A model generated the notes under the pieces. That model was not told where the DNA came from. It saw only the letters and a list, made by a program, of their open reading frames with translations, and did not search any database. A stretch of DNA of 64,000 nucleotides. Source: Streptomyces sp. Ru72 (lineage in GTDB: Bacteria > Actinomycetota > Actinomycetes > Streptomycetales > Streptomycetaceae). The stretch lies in the NCBI RefSeq assembly GCF_002920635.1, contig NZ_PQSR01000012.1:1-64000 (forward strand), given 5' to 3'. The first letter of the stretch is position 1. Each line of letters begins with the position of its first letter. Both the position numbers and the translations under genes were made by a program. Below, piece after piece: positions 54,601 through 61,953 of the stretch.

Positions 54601-55375
54601 GTCGCTGCGCGGCGACATCGCCTTCGAGGGCGTCCACTTCGCCTACGGCGACGACGAGGAGGCGCTGACCGGCGTGGACCTGACGATCCCGGCCGGGCAG
54701 ACCGTCGCGTTCGTCGGTGAGACCGGCGCGGGCAAGTCTACCCTGGTCAAGCTCGTCGCCCGGTTCTACGACCCCACGCGCGGCCGGGTGCTGGTCGACG
54801 GCACCGATCTGCGCTCGCTGGACCTGACCTCGTACCGGCACCGGCTCGGCGTGGTGCCGCAGGAGGCGTACCTGTTCCAGGGAACCGTCCGGGACGCCAT
54901 CGCGTACGGGCGTCCGGAGGCGACCGACGCCGAGGTGGAGGCCGCGGCGCGGGCGGTCGGCGCGCACGACATGATCGCCCGCCTCGAGGGCGGCTATCTG
55001 CACGAGGTCGCCGAGCGCGGCCGCAACCTGTCCGCCGGACAGCGGCAGTTGATCGCGCTGGCCCGCGCGGAGCTGGTGGACCCCGACGTCCTGCTGCTCG
55101 ACGAGGCGACCGCAGCACTCGACCTGGCCACCGAGGCCCAGGTCAACCAGGCCACGGACCGCCTGGCCGGCCGCCGCACGACGCTGGTCGTGGCGCACCG
55201 CCTGACGACGGCGGCCCGCGCCGACCGGGTGGTGGTGATGGACCACGGCCGCATCGCGGAGGACGGCACCCACGAGGAGCTGCTGCGCCGCGGCGGGCGG
55301 TACGCCGAGCTGTGGCGGACGTTCGTGGGGGCGCCGGAACCGGGGCAGGAGGAGCCGGTCGGCTCCTCGGCCTGA
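51638..55375 (+). CDS. Double-length ABC exporter: two TMD-NBD halves in one chain
   Basis: 1245 residues from GTG 51638 (GAAGGAGGG seven bases upstream). The first half has six membrane helices then an ATPase with Walker A VGSSGSGKST and signature TLSGGQRQRIALARAIL. The second half repeats this with VGETGAGKST and NLSAGQRQLIALARAEL, followed by Walker B DVLLLDEATAALD. The two halves are joined by a charged linker of about 100 residues (PSAPEEDTSVRDELDAEFDA region). Bacterial type IV exporters are normally half-size; fused forms act as a heterodimer in one chain. Substrate unknown; drug, lipid or peptide export are all possible. No accessory genes are adjacent. Confidence 0.92.
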   Translation: MAEHEGEHRGWARRLAGYAWRYPRDVVLALGSSLAGMALTALVPLITKVIIDDVIGNHSRPMAPWAGTLIGTAVLVYVLTYIRRYYGGRLALDVQHDLRTDMYGTITRLDGRRQDELSTGQVVGRATSDLQLIQGLLFMLPMTIGNLLLFLVSLMVMAWLSLPLTLVALAVAPALWFVAKRSRSRLHPATWYAQAQAAAVATVVDGAVSGVRVVKGFGQEEQETGKLREVGRRLFAGRLRTIRLNAKYTPALQAVPALGQVAMLALGGWLAVHGHITLGTFVAFSSYLAQLVGPVRMLAVVLTVGQQARAGAERVLELIDTEPSLKDGTKELPADAPATVEFDDVSFAYEDGRPVLDGLSFEIRPGETLAVVGSSGSGKSTVSLLLPRFYDVTHGAVLVGGHDVRELTLTSLRAAIGLVPEDSFLFSDTVRNNIAYGRPDATDEQIEAAARAAQADRFIAELPDGYGTKVGEHGLTLSGGQRQRIALARAILTDPRLLVLDDATSAVDARVEHEIHEALKQVMEGRTTLLIAHRRSTLNLADRIAVLDGGRLADIGTHEELQERSALYRRLLTDPDELGGVSPGHAQPSAPEEDTSVRDELDAEFDAERGVTPRLWTGDREPKDHALAGTPATPELLAQVEKLPPATDTPGVDEARAVRPEESYGLTRLLRGFGLPLLVSLALVAVDAGMGLLLPILIRHGIDQGVSRMAVGAVWSASLLALVTVLIQWAAQVGETRMTGRTGERVLYSLRLKIFAQLQRLGLDYYERELTGRIMTRMTTDVDALSTFLQTGLVTAFVSVVTFFGIMAALLVIDVQLALVVFATLPPLIVATVFFRQASVKAYELARERVSAVNADLQESVSGLRILQAFRRERDGGRRFAEGSDSYRQARIRGQWLISVYFPFVQLLSSVAAASVMISGAHRVEAGTLTTGALVAYLLYIDLFFAPVQQLSQVFDGYQQATVSLGRIQELLQEPTTTKAAEEPLQVLSLRGDIAFEGVHFAYGDDEEALTGVDLTIPAGQTVAFVGETGAGKSTLVKLVARFYDPTRGRVLVDGTDLRSLDLTSYRHRLGVVPQEAYLFQGTVRDAIAYGRPEATDAEVEAAARAVGAHDMIARLEGGYLHEVAERGRNLSAGQRQLIALARAELVDPDVLLLDEATAALDLATEAQVNQATDRLAGRRTTLVVAHRLTTAARADRVVVMDHGRIAEDGTHEELLRRGGRYAELWRTFVGAPEPGQEEPVGSSA

Positions 55376-55521
55376 CGCTCCGTCGAATTCAGGAAATTCT
55401 GCGGAGGTTGCCCCAAACGTTCGAAAATGTGGCCTGTGTGCATCAGCGTGATGCAACCATCTGCCCTACGACATGCGTCCGTACAGCAGTACGCTCATCG
55501 TCGCGGGGAGGGACCACAAAG

Positions 55522-55908
55522 GTGGACAAGAGTGCGATACGCCGGCGCCTGGCGCTCGGCATGACCGTACTGACGGCGTCCGGGCTGATCGCACTGGCGA
55601 GTCCGGGACACGCGGAGGCGGCCGGCTACTGCCCGGGACGCCAGGTTCGTACGCTCTCGTTCTCCACCGGCTCCGTACAGGTCTACAAGCGCGACGGCTA
55701 TGTGTGCGCGGTGACCTTCGCCAAGCGGGTCTCCGGCAGGAAGACCATGTCGGTGAGCGTGCAGGCGCGCGGCAGCCGTCCCGCGGCCGACGTCGGGCAG
55801 TACACGCACCACGCCGGACCCGTCACCGTGCACGCCGGCCACCGGTGCGTGTGGATCCGCGGCTCCGTCGGGTCGGGATCGGTCAGTTCGGGGTGGACCC
55901 TCTGCTGA
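55522..55908 (+). CDS. Small secreted protein with few cysteines
   Basis: 128 residues from GTG 55522 (GGGAGGGAC just upstream). The signal peptide is RRRLALGMTVLTASGLIALA then SPGHAEA, leaving a mature part of about 95 residues with four cysteines (AAGYCPGR, YVCAVTF, HRCVWIR and the C-terminal WTLC), which could form two disulfides. The mature part is beta-rich and basic, and ends in the cysteine. No domain is recognised. It lies between the ABC exporter and a convergent lipoprotein gene (13 bases between stops). Confidence 0.72.
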   Translation: MDKSAIRRRLALGMTVLTASGLIALASPGHAEAAGYCPGRQVRTLSFSTGSVQVYKRDGYVCAVTFAKRVSGRKTMSVSVQARGSRPAADVGQYTHHAGPVTVHAGHRCVWIRGSVGSGSVSSGWTLC

Positions 55909-55921
55909 CGCGGCCCCGCGC

Positions 55922-56518
55922 TCACAGCCGCCGGGCGCACCCCACCGGTCTGCTGCCGCCCAGCTGGACGTAGAGCGCCGTCGACGGCGGGCACTGCGAG
56001 CGGCGCGCGACTGCCGACGTCACCCTGTACTCGGGCGTGCGCCCGCCCTTGCCGTCACAGGCCGTCTCCCGCACCTCGCCCCTGCCCGTGCCGTACACGC
56101 AGTCCCCGACGATCGTCCGCGGGCCGCCTCCGCCACCGGGGTCGCCCGGGTGCGGCGGCTCCAGGTTCCGCATGCACGCATAGCCGCGCCGCACCACCCC
56201 GGAGGGGCTGATGTGCAGCACGAAGTCGGTGGTGGCGGGGCAGGCGGGGCCCTGCGCCGGGTCGCCGTCGTAACGGGCGACCACGCGGGCGGCGGCCCGT
56301 TCGCTCGTGCACGGCACTTCCGTGAAACCCGTCGTCCCGAAGGAACTGCACTCGTCCACGGCGAGGAACTCGGCGCCGAACCCGGACGGCACCGCGGACG
56401 TGGCACGCCCGCTCGGCCGGTCCCGCGCCGCCCCCGACACCGTCTGGCACCCGGAGAGTCCGCCCACCGCCAGCGCAGCGGCCATCAGCGCACCCAGCAA
56501 CGCTCGCGTCCCTCGCAT
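55922..56518 (-). CDS. Predicted lipoprotein of unknown function
   Basis: 198 residues. The signal MRGTRALLGALMAAALAVGG leads to the lipobox LSGC with Cys24. The mature part has about seven more cysteines (DECSSFG, VPCTSERA, GPACPATTD, YACMRN, GDCVYG, TACDGKG, SQCPPST), suggesting a disulfide-bonded exoplasmic domain, and the end is SRPVGCARRL. DUF-like septum-site or LppU-type Streptomyces proteins look similar, but I cannot name the family. The start is ATG 56518. It is transcribed after the GH3 gene (113 bases) in the same direction. Confidence 0.75.
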   Translation of the reverse strand: MRGTRALLGALMAAALAVGGLSGCQTVSGAARDRPSGRATSAVPSGFGAEFLAVDECSSFGTTGFTEVPCTSERAAARVVARYDGDPAQGPACPATTDFVLHISPSGVVRRGYACMRNLEPPHPGDPGGGGGPRTIVGDCVYGTGRGEVRETACDGKGGRTPEYRVTSAVARRSQCPPSTALYVQLGGSRPVGCARRL

Positions 56519-56631
56519 CGCAAACCCCCCGGTCCACCCCCGTCCAGCGTGACCCGCGGCCACGGCCCACGCCAGACGTCTCGGGCGCTTTGCGACATGT
56601 GGGGGCGGGGTGCCCGGTTCCCGGCGTACGG

Positions 56632-58458
56632 CTAGTACGACAGCCCGTACCCGGTCGGGTACAGCACCTGCGCCGGGTCGTCCGCCCGTTGCACCGGCAC
56701 CGGCAGCTTCCCGCGCGGCCTCACCCGCCCCGCGATCACCCGCGCCGCGGCGCGCAGTTCGACGTCCGTCCAGGAGTACGACGCCAGGAAGGCGCCCACG
56801 TTCGGGAGCCGGGCGACGTCGTACGGATTCCGCACGGCGAGGGCGACCACCGGCTTCCCGGTGGCGGCCAACCTGCTCACCAGCGTCCGCTGGGAACTGG
56901 TCGCGCTCACGTTGTACGTGGCCACGACCACCGCGTCCGCGTCCTTCGCCGCCGCCGCCGCCTTCGCGATCGTCTCCGCCGAGGGGGCGGTGCCGGTGGA
57001 CAGCGCGGTCGCCGTGAAGCCCAGCCCGGTCAGGGCGTTCGCCAGGACGGTGGTGGGCGGCCCGTCGGTGCCGGTCGGGGACGCGGGGTCCGCGCCGGCC
57101 ACCAGCAGCCGGGGGTGGGTCCGGTGCGAGAGCGGCAGCAGTCGCTCCTCGTTGACCAGCAGCGTGGTCGTGCGGTCCGCGATGCGGTCGGCGGTGCGCA
57201 GATGCGCCGGGGTGCCGACCGTCCGCTCGACGCCGGCCGCGGTCACGTACGGCTGGTCCAGCAGCCCCAGCTTCGCCTTCAGGCGCAGGATGCGCAGCAG
57301 CGACTCGTCCAGCCGGGCCTCGGTCAGTTCGCCGCCCCGCACCGCGTCCAGCACCGCGTTCCAGGCGAGGTCCAGGTTCGGCGGGTTGAGCAGCTGGTCG
57401 ACCCCCGCCTTGAGGGCGAGCACGGGCACACGGTCGTCGCCGTACTTCTGCCGTACGCCCTCCATGCCGAGCGAGTCGGTCACCACGACCCCGTCGTAGC
57501 CGAGCTCCTCGCGCAGGATGCCGGTGACGACGGGACGGGAGAGGGTCGCGGGGTCGCCCGAGTCGTCGAGCGCGGGCACCATGATGTGCGCGGTCATGAC
57601 GGCGTCGACCCCGGCCCGGACCGCCGCCCGGAACGGCACCGCGTCCAGCCTCTCCCACAGCTCGCGGCTGTGCGTGATGACCGGGAAGCCGTAGTGGCTG
57701 TCGACGGCGGTGTCGCCGTGACCCGGGAAGTGCTTGACGGTCGCCGCGACGCCGGAGGACTGATAGCCCCTCACCTCCGCGGCGACCAGGCCCGCCACCG
57801 CCTCCGGGTCGGCGCCGAAGGACCGTACGCCGATGACCGGGTTGGCCGGGTTGACGTTCACGTCGGCGTCGGGGGAGTAGTCCTGGCCGACGCCGAGGGC
57901 GCGCAGCTCGGCGCCGGCGATCCGGCCCAGGGTCTGCGCGTCTGCCCGGGAGCCGCCGGCTCCGATCGCCATCGCGCCCGGGAACAGGGTCGCGGGCCTG
58001 CCCACGCGGGCGACGATCCCGTGCTCCTGGTCGGTGGCGATGAGCACGGGCAGTCCGCGGGGCTGGTCGAGCGACGCCTTCTGGATGCCGTTGGACAGTT
58101 CGGCGATCTGCCGGGGATCGCGGGTGTTGTGCGCCCAGGTGAAGTAGATGATGCCGCCGACGCGGTACCTGGCGATCAGCTCGGCGGCCGTGCGGACGCC
58201 GATCTCCTTGAGGTTGGCCTCGATGTCGGCCTGGTCGGGGGCGGTCGCCGAGTGGCCGTAGACCCGCATCACGAAGAGCTGCCCGGCCTTCTCCTCGAGT
58301 GACATGCGGGAGATGAGGCCCTTGAGCCGTTCGTCGTCGTACCCGGCGGCCCGAGCGGCGCCCGGGGTGAGGGCGAGGGCCGCCGTCACACCAGCGGTGG
58401 CGGCGAGGAGCGTGCGTCTGGAGGGCTGTGCGGTGCTTCCCGTGCCGGAGTCGTGCAC
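56632..58458 (-). CDS. Tat-exported GH3 beta-N-acetylglucosaminidase-like enzyme
   Basis: 608 residues. The twin-arginine-like signal PSRRTLLAATAGVTAALALT is followed by a family 3 catalytic barrel and a second alpha/beta domain (from about 400). The sequence KHFPGHGDTAVDSH contains the Asp/His dyad of the NagZ subgroup, and DGVVVTDSLGMEGV carries the nucleophile Asp. It therefore probably removes terminal N-acetylglucosamine (chitin or peptidoglycan fragments) outside the cell. The S. coelicolor counterpart that I recall is SCO2758 (nag3 type). The start is GTG 58458 behind GGAAGGAG. A 9-base inverted repeat lies upstream. Confidence 0.88.
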   Translation of the reverse strand: MHDSGTGSTAQPSRRTLLAATAGVTAALALTPGAARAAGYDDERLKGLISRMSLEEKAGQLFVMRVYGHSATAPDQADIEANLKEIGVRTAAELIARYRVGGIIYFTWAHNTRDPRQIAELSNGIQKASLDQPRGLPVLIATDQEHGIVARVGRPATLFPGAMAIGAGGSRADAQTLGRIAGAELRALGVGQDYSPDADVNVNPANPVIGVRSFGADPEAVAGLVAAEVRGYQSSGVAATVKHFPGHGDTAVDSHYGFPVITHSRELWERLDAVPFRAAVRAGVDAVMTAHIMVPALDDSGDPATLSRPVVTGILREELGYDGVVVTDSLGMEGVRQKYGDDRVPVLALKAGVDQLLNPPNLDLAWNAVLDAVRGGELTEARLDESLLRILRLKAKLGLLDQPYVTAAGVERTVGTPAHLRTADRIADRTTTLLVNEERLLPLSHRTHPRLLVAGADPASPTGTDGPPTTVLANALTGLGFTATALSTGTAPSAETIAKAAAAAKDADAVVVATYNVSATSSQRTLVSRLAATGKPVVALAVRNPYDVARLPNVGAFLASYSWTDVELRAAARVIAGRVRPRGKLPVPVQRADDPAQVLYPTGYGLSY

Positions 58459-58772
58459 GTGCGCTCCTTCCGGAGGAGAACGCTGAAGGAAACTTCCGAG
58501 GAATCACCAATATCCGGGAAGTTTCTGCCGGTCAAGGCGCCGCACACGAGGTACCGCAATGAGGGGCCGCCATCGGCGCTGTGGAGGGGGGCGCGCCGAC
58601 GGCGGCGTGCTGCCGGCCGCGTGCGGCGGAGAGGGTGGTCAGCGATCGCAGCCAGCAGCGAGGGCCGACACCGCAGCGCGGAGACTCATCCGGCAACCTG
58701 CCCATGGGACGAAGGCGTACCGGGTCGGGTTCCCCGGAAACGGCCGGACGCCGGAATTCGGTACGAGGGTGG
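58459..58772. promoter_or_regulatory. 314-base gap with an inverted repeat upstream of the GH3 gene
   Basis: GAAACTTCC at 58489-58497 and GGAAGTTTC at 58517-58525 are perfect inverted arms 19 bases apart, 31-67 bases before the GH3 start. They are a good candidate for a regulator site (GntR, ROK or LacI type). The remaining 240 bases toward the LysR gene show nothing I recognise; any open frames there have no coding character. Confidence 0.5.
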
Positions 58773-59690
58773 TCAACGGGGCGTGTGCGCCGACACCGTG
58801 GGCCAGTGGTGCTGGAGGGTGCGTACGGTCTCGGCGATCGCCGGGCGCCGGGCCGCACCCCTGCGCCACAGTGCGTACAGGTGCCGTACGGGCAGGGGGT
58901 CCAGGGGCACCTCGACGACCCCCTCGGGCAGCGGGCCCCGGCCCAGCCGCGGGATCAGGGCGATCCCGAGCCCGGCGGCGACCAGGGCGACCAGGGTCGG
59001 GTTCTCGTCGGCCTGGTGGACCACCTCGGGCTCGTGTCCGGCCGCGCGCAGCGTCCGCACCAGCCACTCGTGGCAGACCCGGCCCGGCGGCTGGCAGATC
59101 CACCGCTCGCCGCCCAGCTCCTCGCGGCGCACCGCCGTCCGCCCGGCGAAACGGTGGCCGGCGGGCACGAGCAGATCGCACAGGTCGTCCCCGATCACCG
59201 CCTGTTCGACCCCCTCCGGGGCGGGCAGCGGCGCGATGTCCCAGTCGTGCGCCACGGCGACGTCGACCACGCCCTTGGCCACCAGGTCGACGGACAGATG
59301 CGGGTCCACCTCGGTCAGCCGGGTGTCCAGGGCGGGGTGCCGGCGCGCCAGATCCGCGAGCACCCCCGGCATCAGCCCCCGCGCGGCCGACGCGAACGCC
59401 GCCACCGTCAGCCGCCCTGCGGGCAGCCCCCGCCGCTCCTCCAGCTCGGTCTCGGCACGCTCCACGATCGCCATCAACTCCTGGGCGGTGGCGACCAGTT
59501 GCAGCGCCTCGTCGGTGAGCCGTACGCCGCGCCCCTCCCGTTCGAGCAGGACGGTCCTGGTCTCCCGCTCCAGCTTGGCGATCTGCTGGGAGACGGCGGA
59601 CGGTGTGTAGCCGAGCGCGGTGGCCGCGGCGCCGACCGTGCCGTGGACGGAGACGGCGTGCAGAGCGCGCAGGCGCTGAAGATCGAGCAA
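58773..59690 (-). CDS. LysR-family transcriptional regulator
   Basis: 305 residues from TTG 59690, supported by GAGGGGG six bases upstream. The N-terminal winged helix is LLDLQRLRALHAVSVHGTVG then AAATALGYTPSAVSQQIAKL (about 1-60). The substrate-binding domain starts near LPAGRLTVAAFASAARGLMP and ends at RRPAIAETVRTLQHH. It is divergent from an EamA transporter gene, 90 bases apart, so that gene is its likely target. The long open frame further upstream on this strand is not coding. Confidence 0.9.
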   Translation of the reverse strand: MLDLQRLRALHAVSVHGTVGAAATALGYTPSAVSQQIAKLERETRTVLLEREGRGVRLTDEALQLVATAQELMAIVERAETELEERRGLPAGRLTVAAFASAARGLMPGVLADLARRHPALDTRLTEVDPHLSVDLVAKGVVDVAVAHDWDIAPLPAPEGVEQAVIGDDLCDLLVPAGHRFAGRTAVRREELGGERWICQPPGRVCHEWLVRTLRAAGHEPEVVHQADENPTLVALVAAGLGIALIPRLGRGPLPEGVVEVPLDPLPVRHLYALWRRGAARRPAIAETVRTLQHHWPTVSAHTPR

Positions 59691-59780
59691 GACGACCCCC
59701 TCAAGGATTAGAGGTACTTCATCCCACCATGCAGCAATCATCGCTGGTGCTTCACGGTCGTGGGCCGTGATCATCGACGT

Positions 59781-60710
59781 ATGCGACCCGCACACCTTTG
59801 CCTCGCCGTCCTCGTCGCCGCCGTCTGGGGCGTCAACTTCACCGTCATCGAACTCGGCCTCGGCCACTTCCCGCCGCTGCTGTTCTCGGCCCTGCGCTTC
59901 CTGGCCGCGGCCGTCCCCGCCGTCTTCCTCGTGGGCCGCCCCAAGGTGGCGTGGAAGTGGATCGTGGCGGTGGGCCTGGTGCTGGGCGTGGCGAAGTTCG
60001 GGCTGCTGTTCCTCGGCATGGCCGCCGGGATGCCCGCCGGACTGTCCTCCCTGGTGCTCCAGATCCAGGCCGTGTTCACGGCGCTCATGGCCTTCGCGTT
60101 CCTCGGCGAGCGCCCCACGCGCCTGAGGGCGCTCGGGATGGTGGTGGCCCTCGGCGGCGTCGCCCTCGCCGCCGTCGACGAGGGAACGGCCGGCCCGCTC
60201 GGCGCGTTCGCCCTGGTCATGGTGGCGGCGGCCTGCTGGGGCCTGTCCAACGTCCTCACCCGCAAGGCGTCCCCGCCGGACCCCTTGAACTTCATGGTGT
60301 GGGTGAGCACGGTCCCGGTCCTGCCCCTGCTCGGGCTGTCCCTCCTCACGGAGGGCCCGTCCCGCGACCTCGCCGCGCTGCGCGCCCTCGACTGGCAGGG
60401 CGCCGGCATCGTCCTCTACGTCGCCTGGATCACCACGGTCTTCGGCTTCGGCGCGTGGGGCTGGCTGCTGCGCCGTCACCCCGCGTCCACGGTCGCCCCC
60501 TTCTCCCTCCTGGTCCCGGTCTTCGGCATGTCGTCGGCGGCCCTGTTCCTGGGCGAACCGATCAGCCCCCTGCGCTGGGGCGCCGCGGCGCTGCTGGTGG
60601 GCGGGGTGGCGCTGACGTCGCTGGCCCCGGCGGGGAGGGTCCGGGTCCTGTCGAAGAAGGTCCAGTCGGCGGGCGTGCCGGCGCGCGAGTCCGTCGGCGA
60701 GCCGGCCTGA
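59781..60710 (+). CDS. EamA (DMT) family transporter
   Basis: 309 residues with ten membrane helices in two EamA repeats (LCLAVLVAAVWGVNFTVIEL and FALVMVAAACWGLSNVLTRK start them). The members closest in pattern are amino-acid or metabolite exporters of the RhtA/YdcZ class; the substrate is unknown. ATG 59781 was preferred to the more distal GTG 59760. The gene is divergent from a LysR regulator, a frequent pairing. The basic C-terminal tail (VRVLSKKVQSAGVPARES) is cytoplasmic. Confidence 0.88.
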   Translation: MRPAHLCLAVLVAAVWGVNFTVIELGLGHFPPLLFSALRFLAAAVPAVFLVGRPKVAWKWIVAVGLVLGVAKFGLLFLGMAAGMPAGLSSLVLQIQAVFTALMAFAFLGERPTRLRALGMVVALGGVALAAVDEGTAGPLGAFALVMVAAACWGLSNVLTRKASPPDPLNFMVWVSTVPVLPLLGLSLLTEGPSRDLAALRALDWQGAGIVLYVAWITTVFGFGAWGWLLRRHPASTVAPFSLLVPVFGMSSAALFLGEPISPLRWGAAALLVGGVALTSLAPAGRVRVLSKKVQSAGVPARESVGEPA

Positions 60711-60757
60711 GGCCCTGCCCGAGCCGGCATGTGGGCGGGTGACGGTGGGGGCTCTCG

Positions 60758-60786
60758 GTGCGACACGTGCGGCGGATCTGTCGCGG
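60758..60786. repeat. Palindromic element, copy 1
   Basis: A 29-base element starting GTGCGACACGTGCGGCGG and ending in TCTGTCGCGG. Its first 27 bases match copy 2 at 25 positions; its palindrome is weaker (the ends pair over about six bases). Confidence 0.6.
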
Positions 60787-61071
60787 TGCGGGGGTGCGCG
60801 GGGTCGGCCCGCGCATTTCGTTCGACGAACCCGGGTGCGTACGAAAGAATTTTCCGGGTTCTGACGAGGTGTCCGCGGCGCTGCGGGGCGGGGTTGCCGG
60901 GCTGAGAGGGCTGGAGAGCGTTGACGTTCAAGCTGGAGGGGCCGGTTCTGGAGGGTCTGCCGCCATCTCGTCCCCCTGTTCAACGGCGGCTTCCAGTGTA
61001 TTGGGGGAATGGGAAGCCCGTTGTGGGACTGGGGAGTTCGGACGGCTGGTGCGGGGTGGGAGAGGGCTGTC

Positions 61072-61100
61072 GTGCGACACATCCGGCGGATCTGTCGCAC
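61072..61100. repeat. Palindromic element, copy 2 (near-perfect)
   Basis: GTGCGACA at the left and TGTCGCAC at the right are perfect arms, and inside them ATCCG pairs with CGGAT, so 26 of 29 bases are symmetric. It lies 111-139 bases before the hydrolase start codon. Operator or cruciform/hairpin are both possible. Confidence 0.6.
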
Positions 61101-61210
61101 TCCGGGAGGCGGCAGGACCCGGGTGGGCCGACGGGTGTCGCCGAGCGGGGGGAACTGATCAAGGCGTGCGAGAACTGGACCTGTCGGTGCCGATCGGGAA
61201 CGATCGCCGA

Positions 61211-61795
61211 ATGAGCGCCTACCTCATCCTCCACGGCTGGCAGAACCACCGCCCGAAGGACCACTGGCAGCACTGGCTGGCCGACCGGCTCACCGGACTC
61301 GGCCACCACGTCGCCTATCCGCAGCTGCCCGACCCCGACGATCCCGAACTGGAGGTGTGGCTCGCGGAGTTGGCCCGCCACCTCGACGAGCTGCCGGGCG
61401 CGGGCCCGGAGCGGGTCGTCGTCGCCCACAGTCTGTCCGCCGTGCTGTGGCTGCACGCCGTGGCGCGCGGGATGAAGGGCCTCGACGTGGACCGCGTGCT
61501 GCTCGTCGCCCCGCCGTCCGCCTCCGTCCTCGTACGGCACCCGGAGGTGGCAGCCTTCGCCCCGCCGCCCCTGGACGGCCTGACGCCGCCCGGCCCCACC
61601 CGTCTCGTCGCGGGCGACGACGACCCGTACTGCCCGGAGGGCGCGCGCACCGACTTCGGTGACCCCCTCGGCATCCCGACGGAGCTCATCCCCGGCGCCG
61701 CCCATCTCGACCTGGACGCCGGCTACGGCTCCTGGCCCGCCGTGCTGGAGTGGTGCCTGGACGGCTCGGCGCGCCTCACGGCACGTCCGGCGTGA
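61211..61795 (+). CDS. RBBP9/YdeN-type alpha/beta hydrolase
   Basis: 194 residues, small serine hydrolase. The oxyanion start is AYLILHGWQNHRPKDHWQHW. The nucleophile Ser lies in VVVAHSLSAVLWLH (GxSxG degenerate to AHSLS), followed by the acid region LVAGDDDPYCPE and the catalytic His in PGAAHLDLDAGYGSWP. Substrate unknown; the family includes esterase-like housekeeping proteins. ATG 61211 was chosen because protein character begins there. It is preceded by the repeat-containing gap. Confidence 0.88.
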   Translation: MSAYLILHGWQNHRPKDHWQHWLADRLTGLGHHVAYPQLPDPDDPELEVWLAELARHLDELPGAGPERVVVAHSLSAVLWLHAVARGMKGLDVDRVLLVAPPSASVLVRHPEVAAFAPPPLDGLTPPGPTRLVAGDDDPYCPEGARTDFGDPLGIPTELIPGAAHLDLDAGYGSWPAVLEWCLDGSARLTARPA

Positions 61796-61953
61796 TCCGG
61801 GCGCGCAGCGTACGGGCCACGCTCGTGAGCCGGCGGCGGGTGGCATGTCGCGGGGCGCGGCGCGTGAGGTCGACGGGCGCCCTGTCCGGCGGCCACCGAA
61901 CAACGGCGGCCGCCGGGCCGGGGCTCCCCCAGCCGACTGGTCGAGCCGGGTTC

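Larger units (their letters stand above)
60711..61210. other. 500-base gap with two related palindromic repeats and a hairpin
   Basis: No gene found, although long frames cross it. It contains two copies of a 29-base element (60758-60786 and 61072-61100, listed separately) and a hairpin, GAACCCGG 60827-60834 with CCGGGTTC 60854-60861, that may end the EamA transcript. The remainder is G-rich on the plus strand (runs such as TTGGGGGAATGGG near 61000). It may hold a non-coding RNA or regulatory region. Confidence 0.4.

Noticed and set aside
51539..55456. A 1305-residue open frame antisense to the ABC exporter
   Set aside because: It is the mirror of a high-GC gene: the residue composition is Arg/Gly/Asp/Gln repeats without domains, and the plus strand carries two complete ATPase motif sets.
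58773..61100. A 775-residue minus-strand frame covering the LysR gene and the EamA region
   Set aside because: Only the part from TTG 59690 has LysR character; the rest is the antisense of the EamA gene and non-coding sequence.
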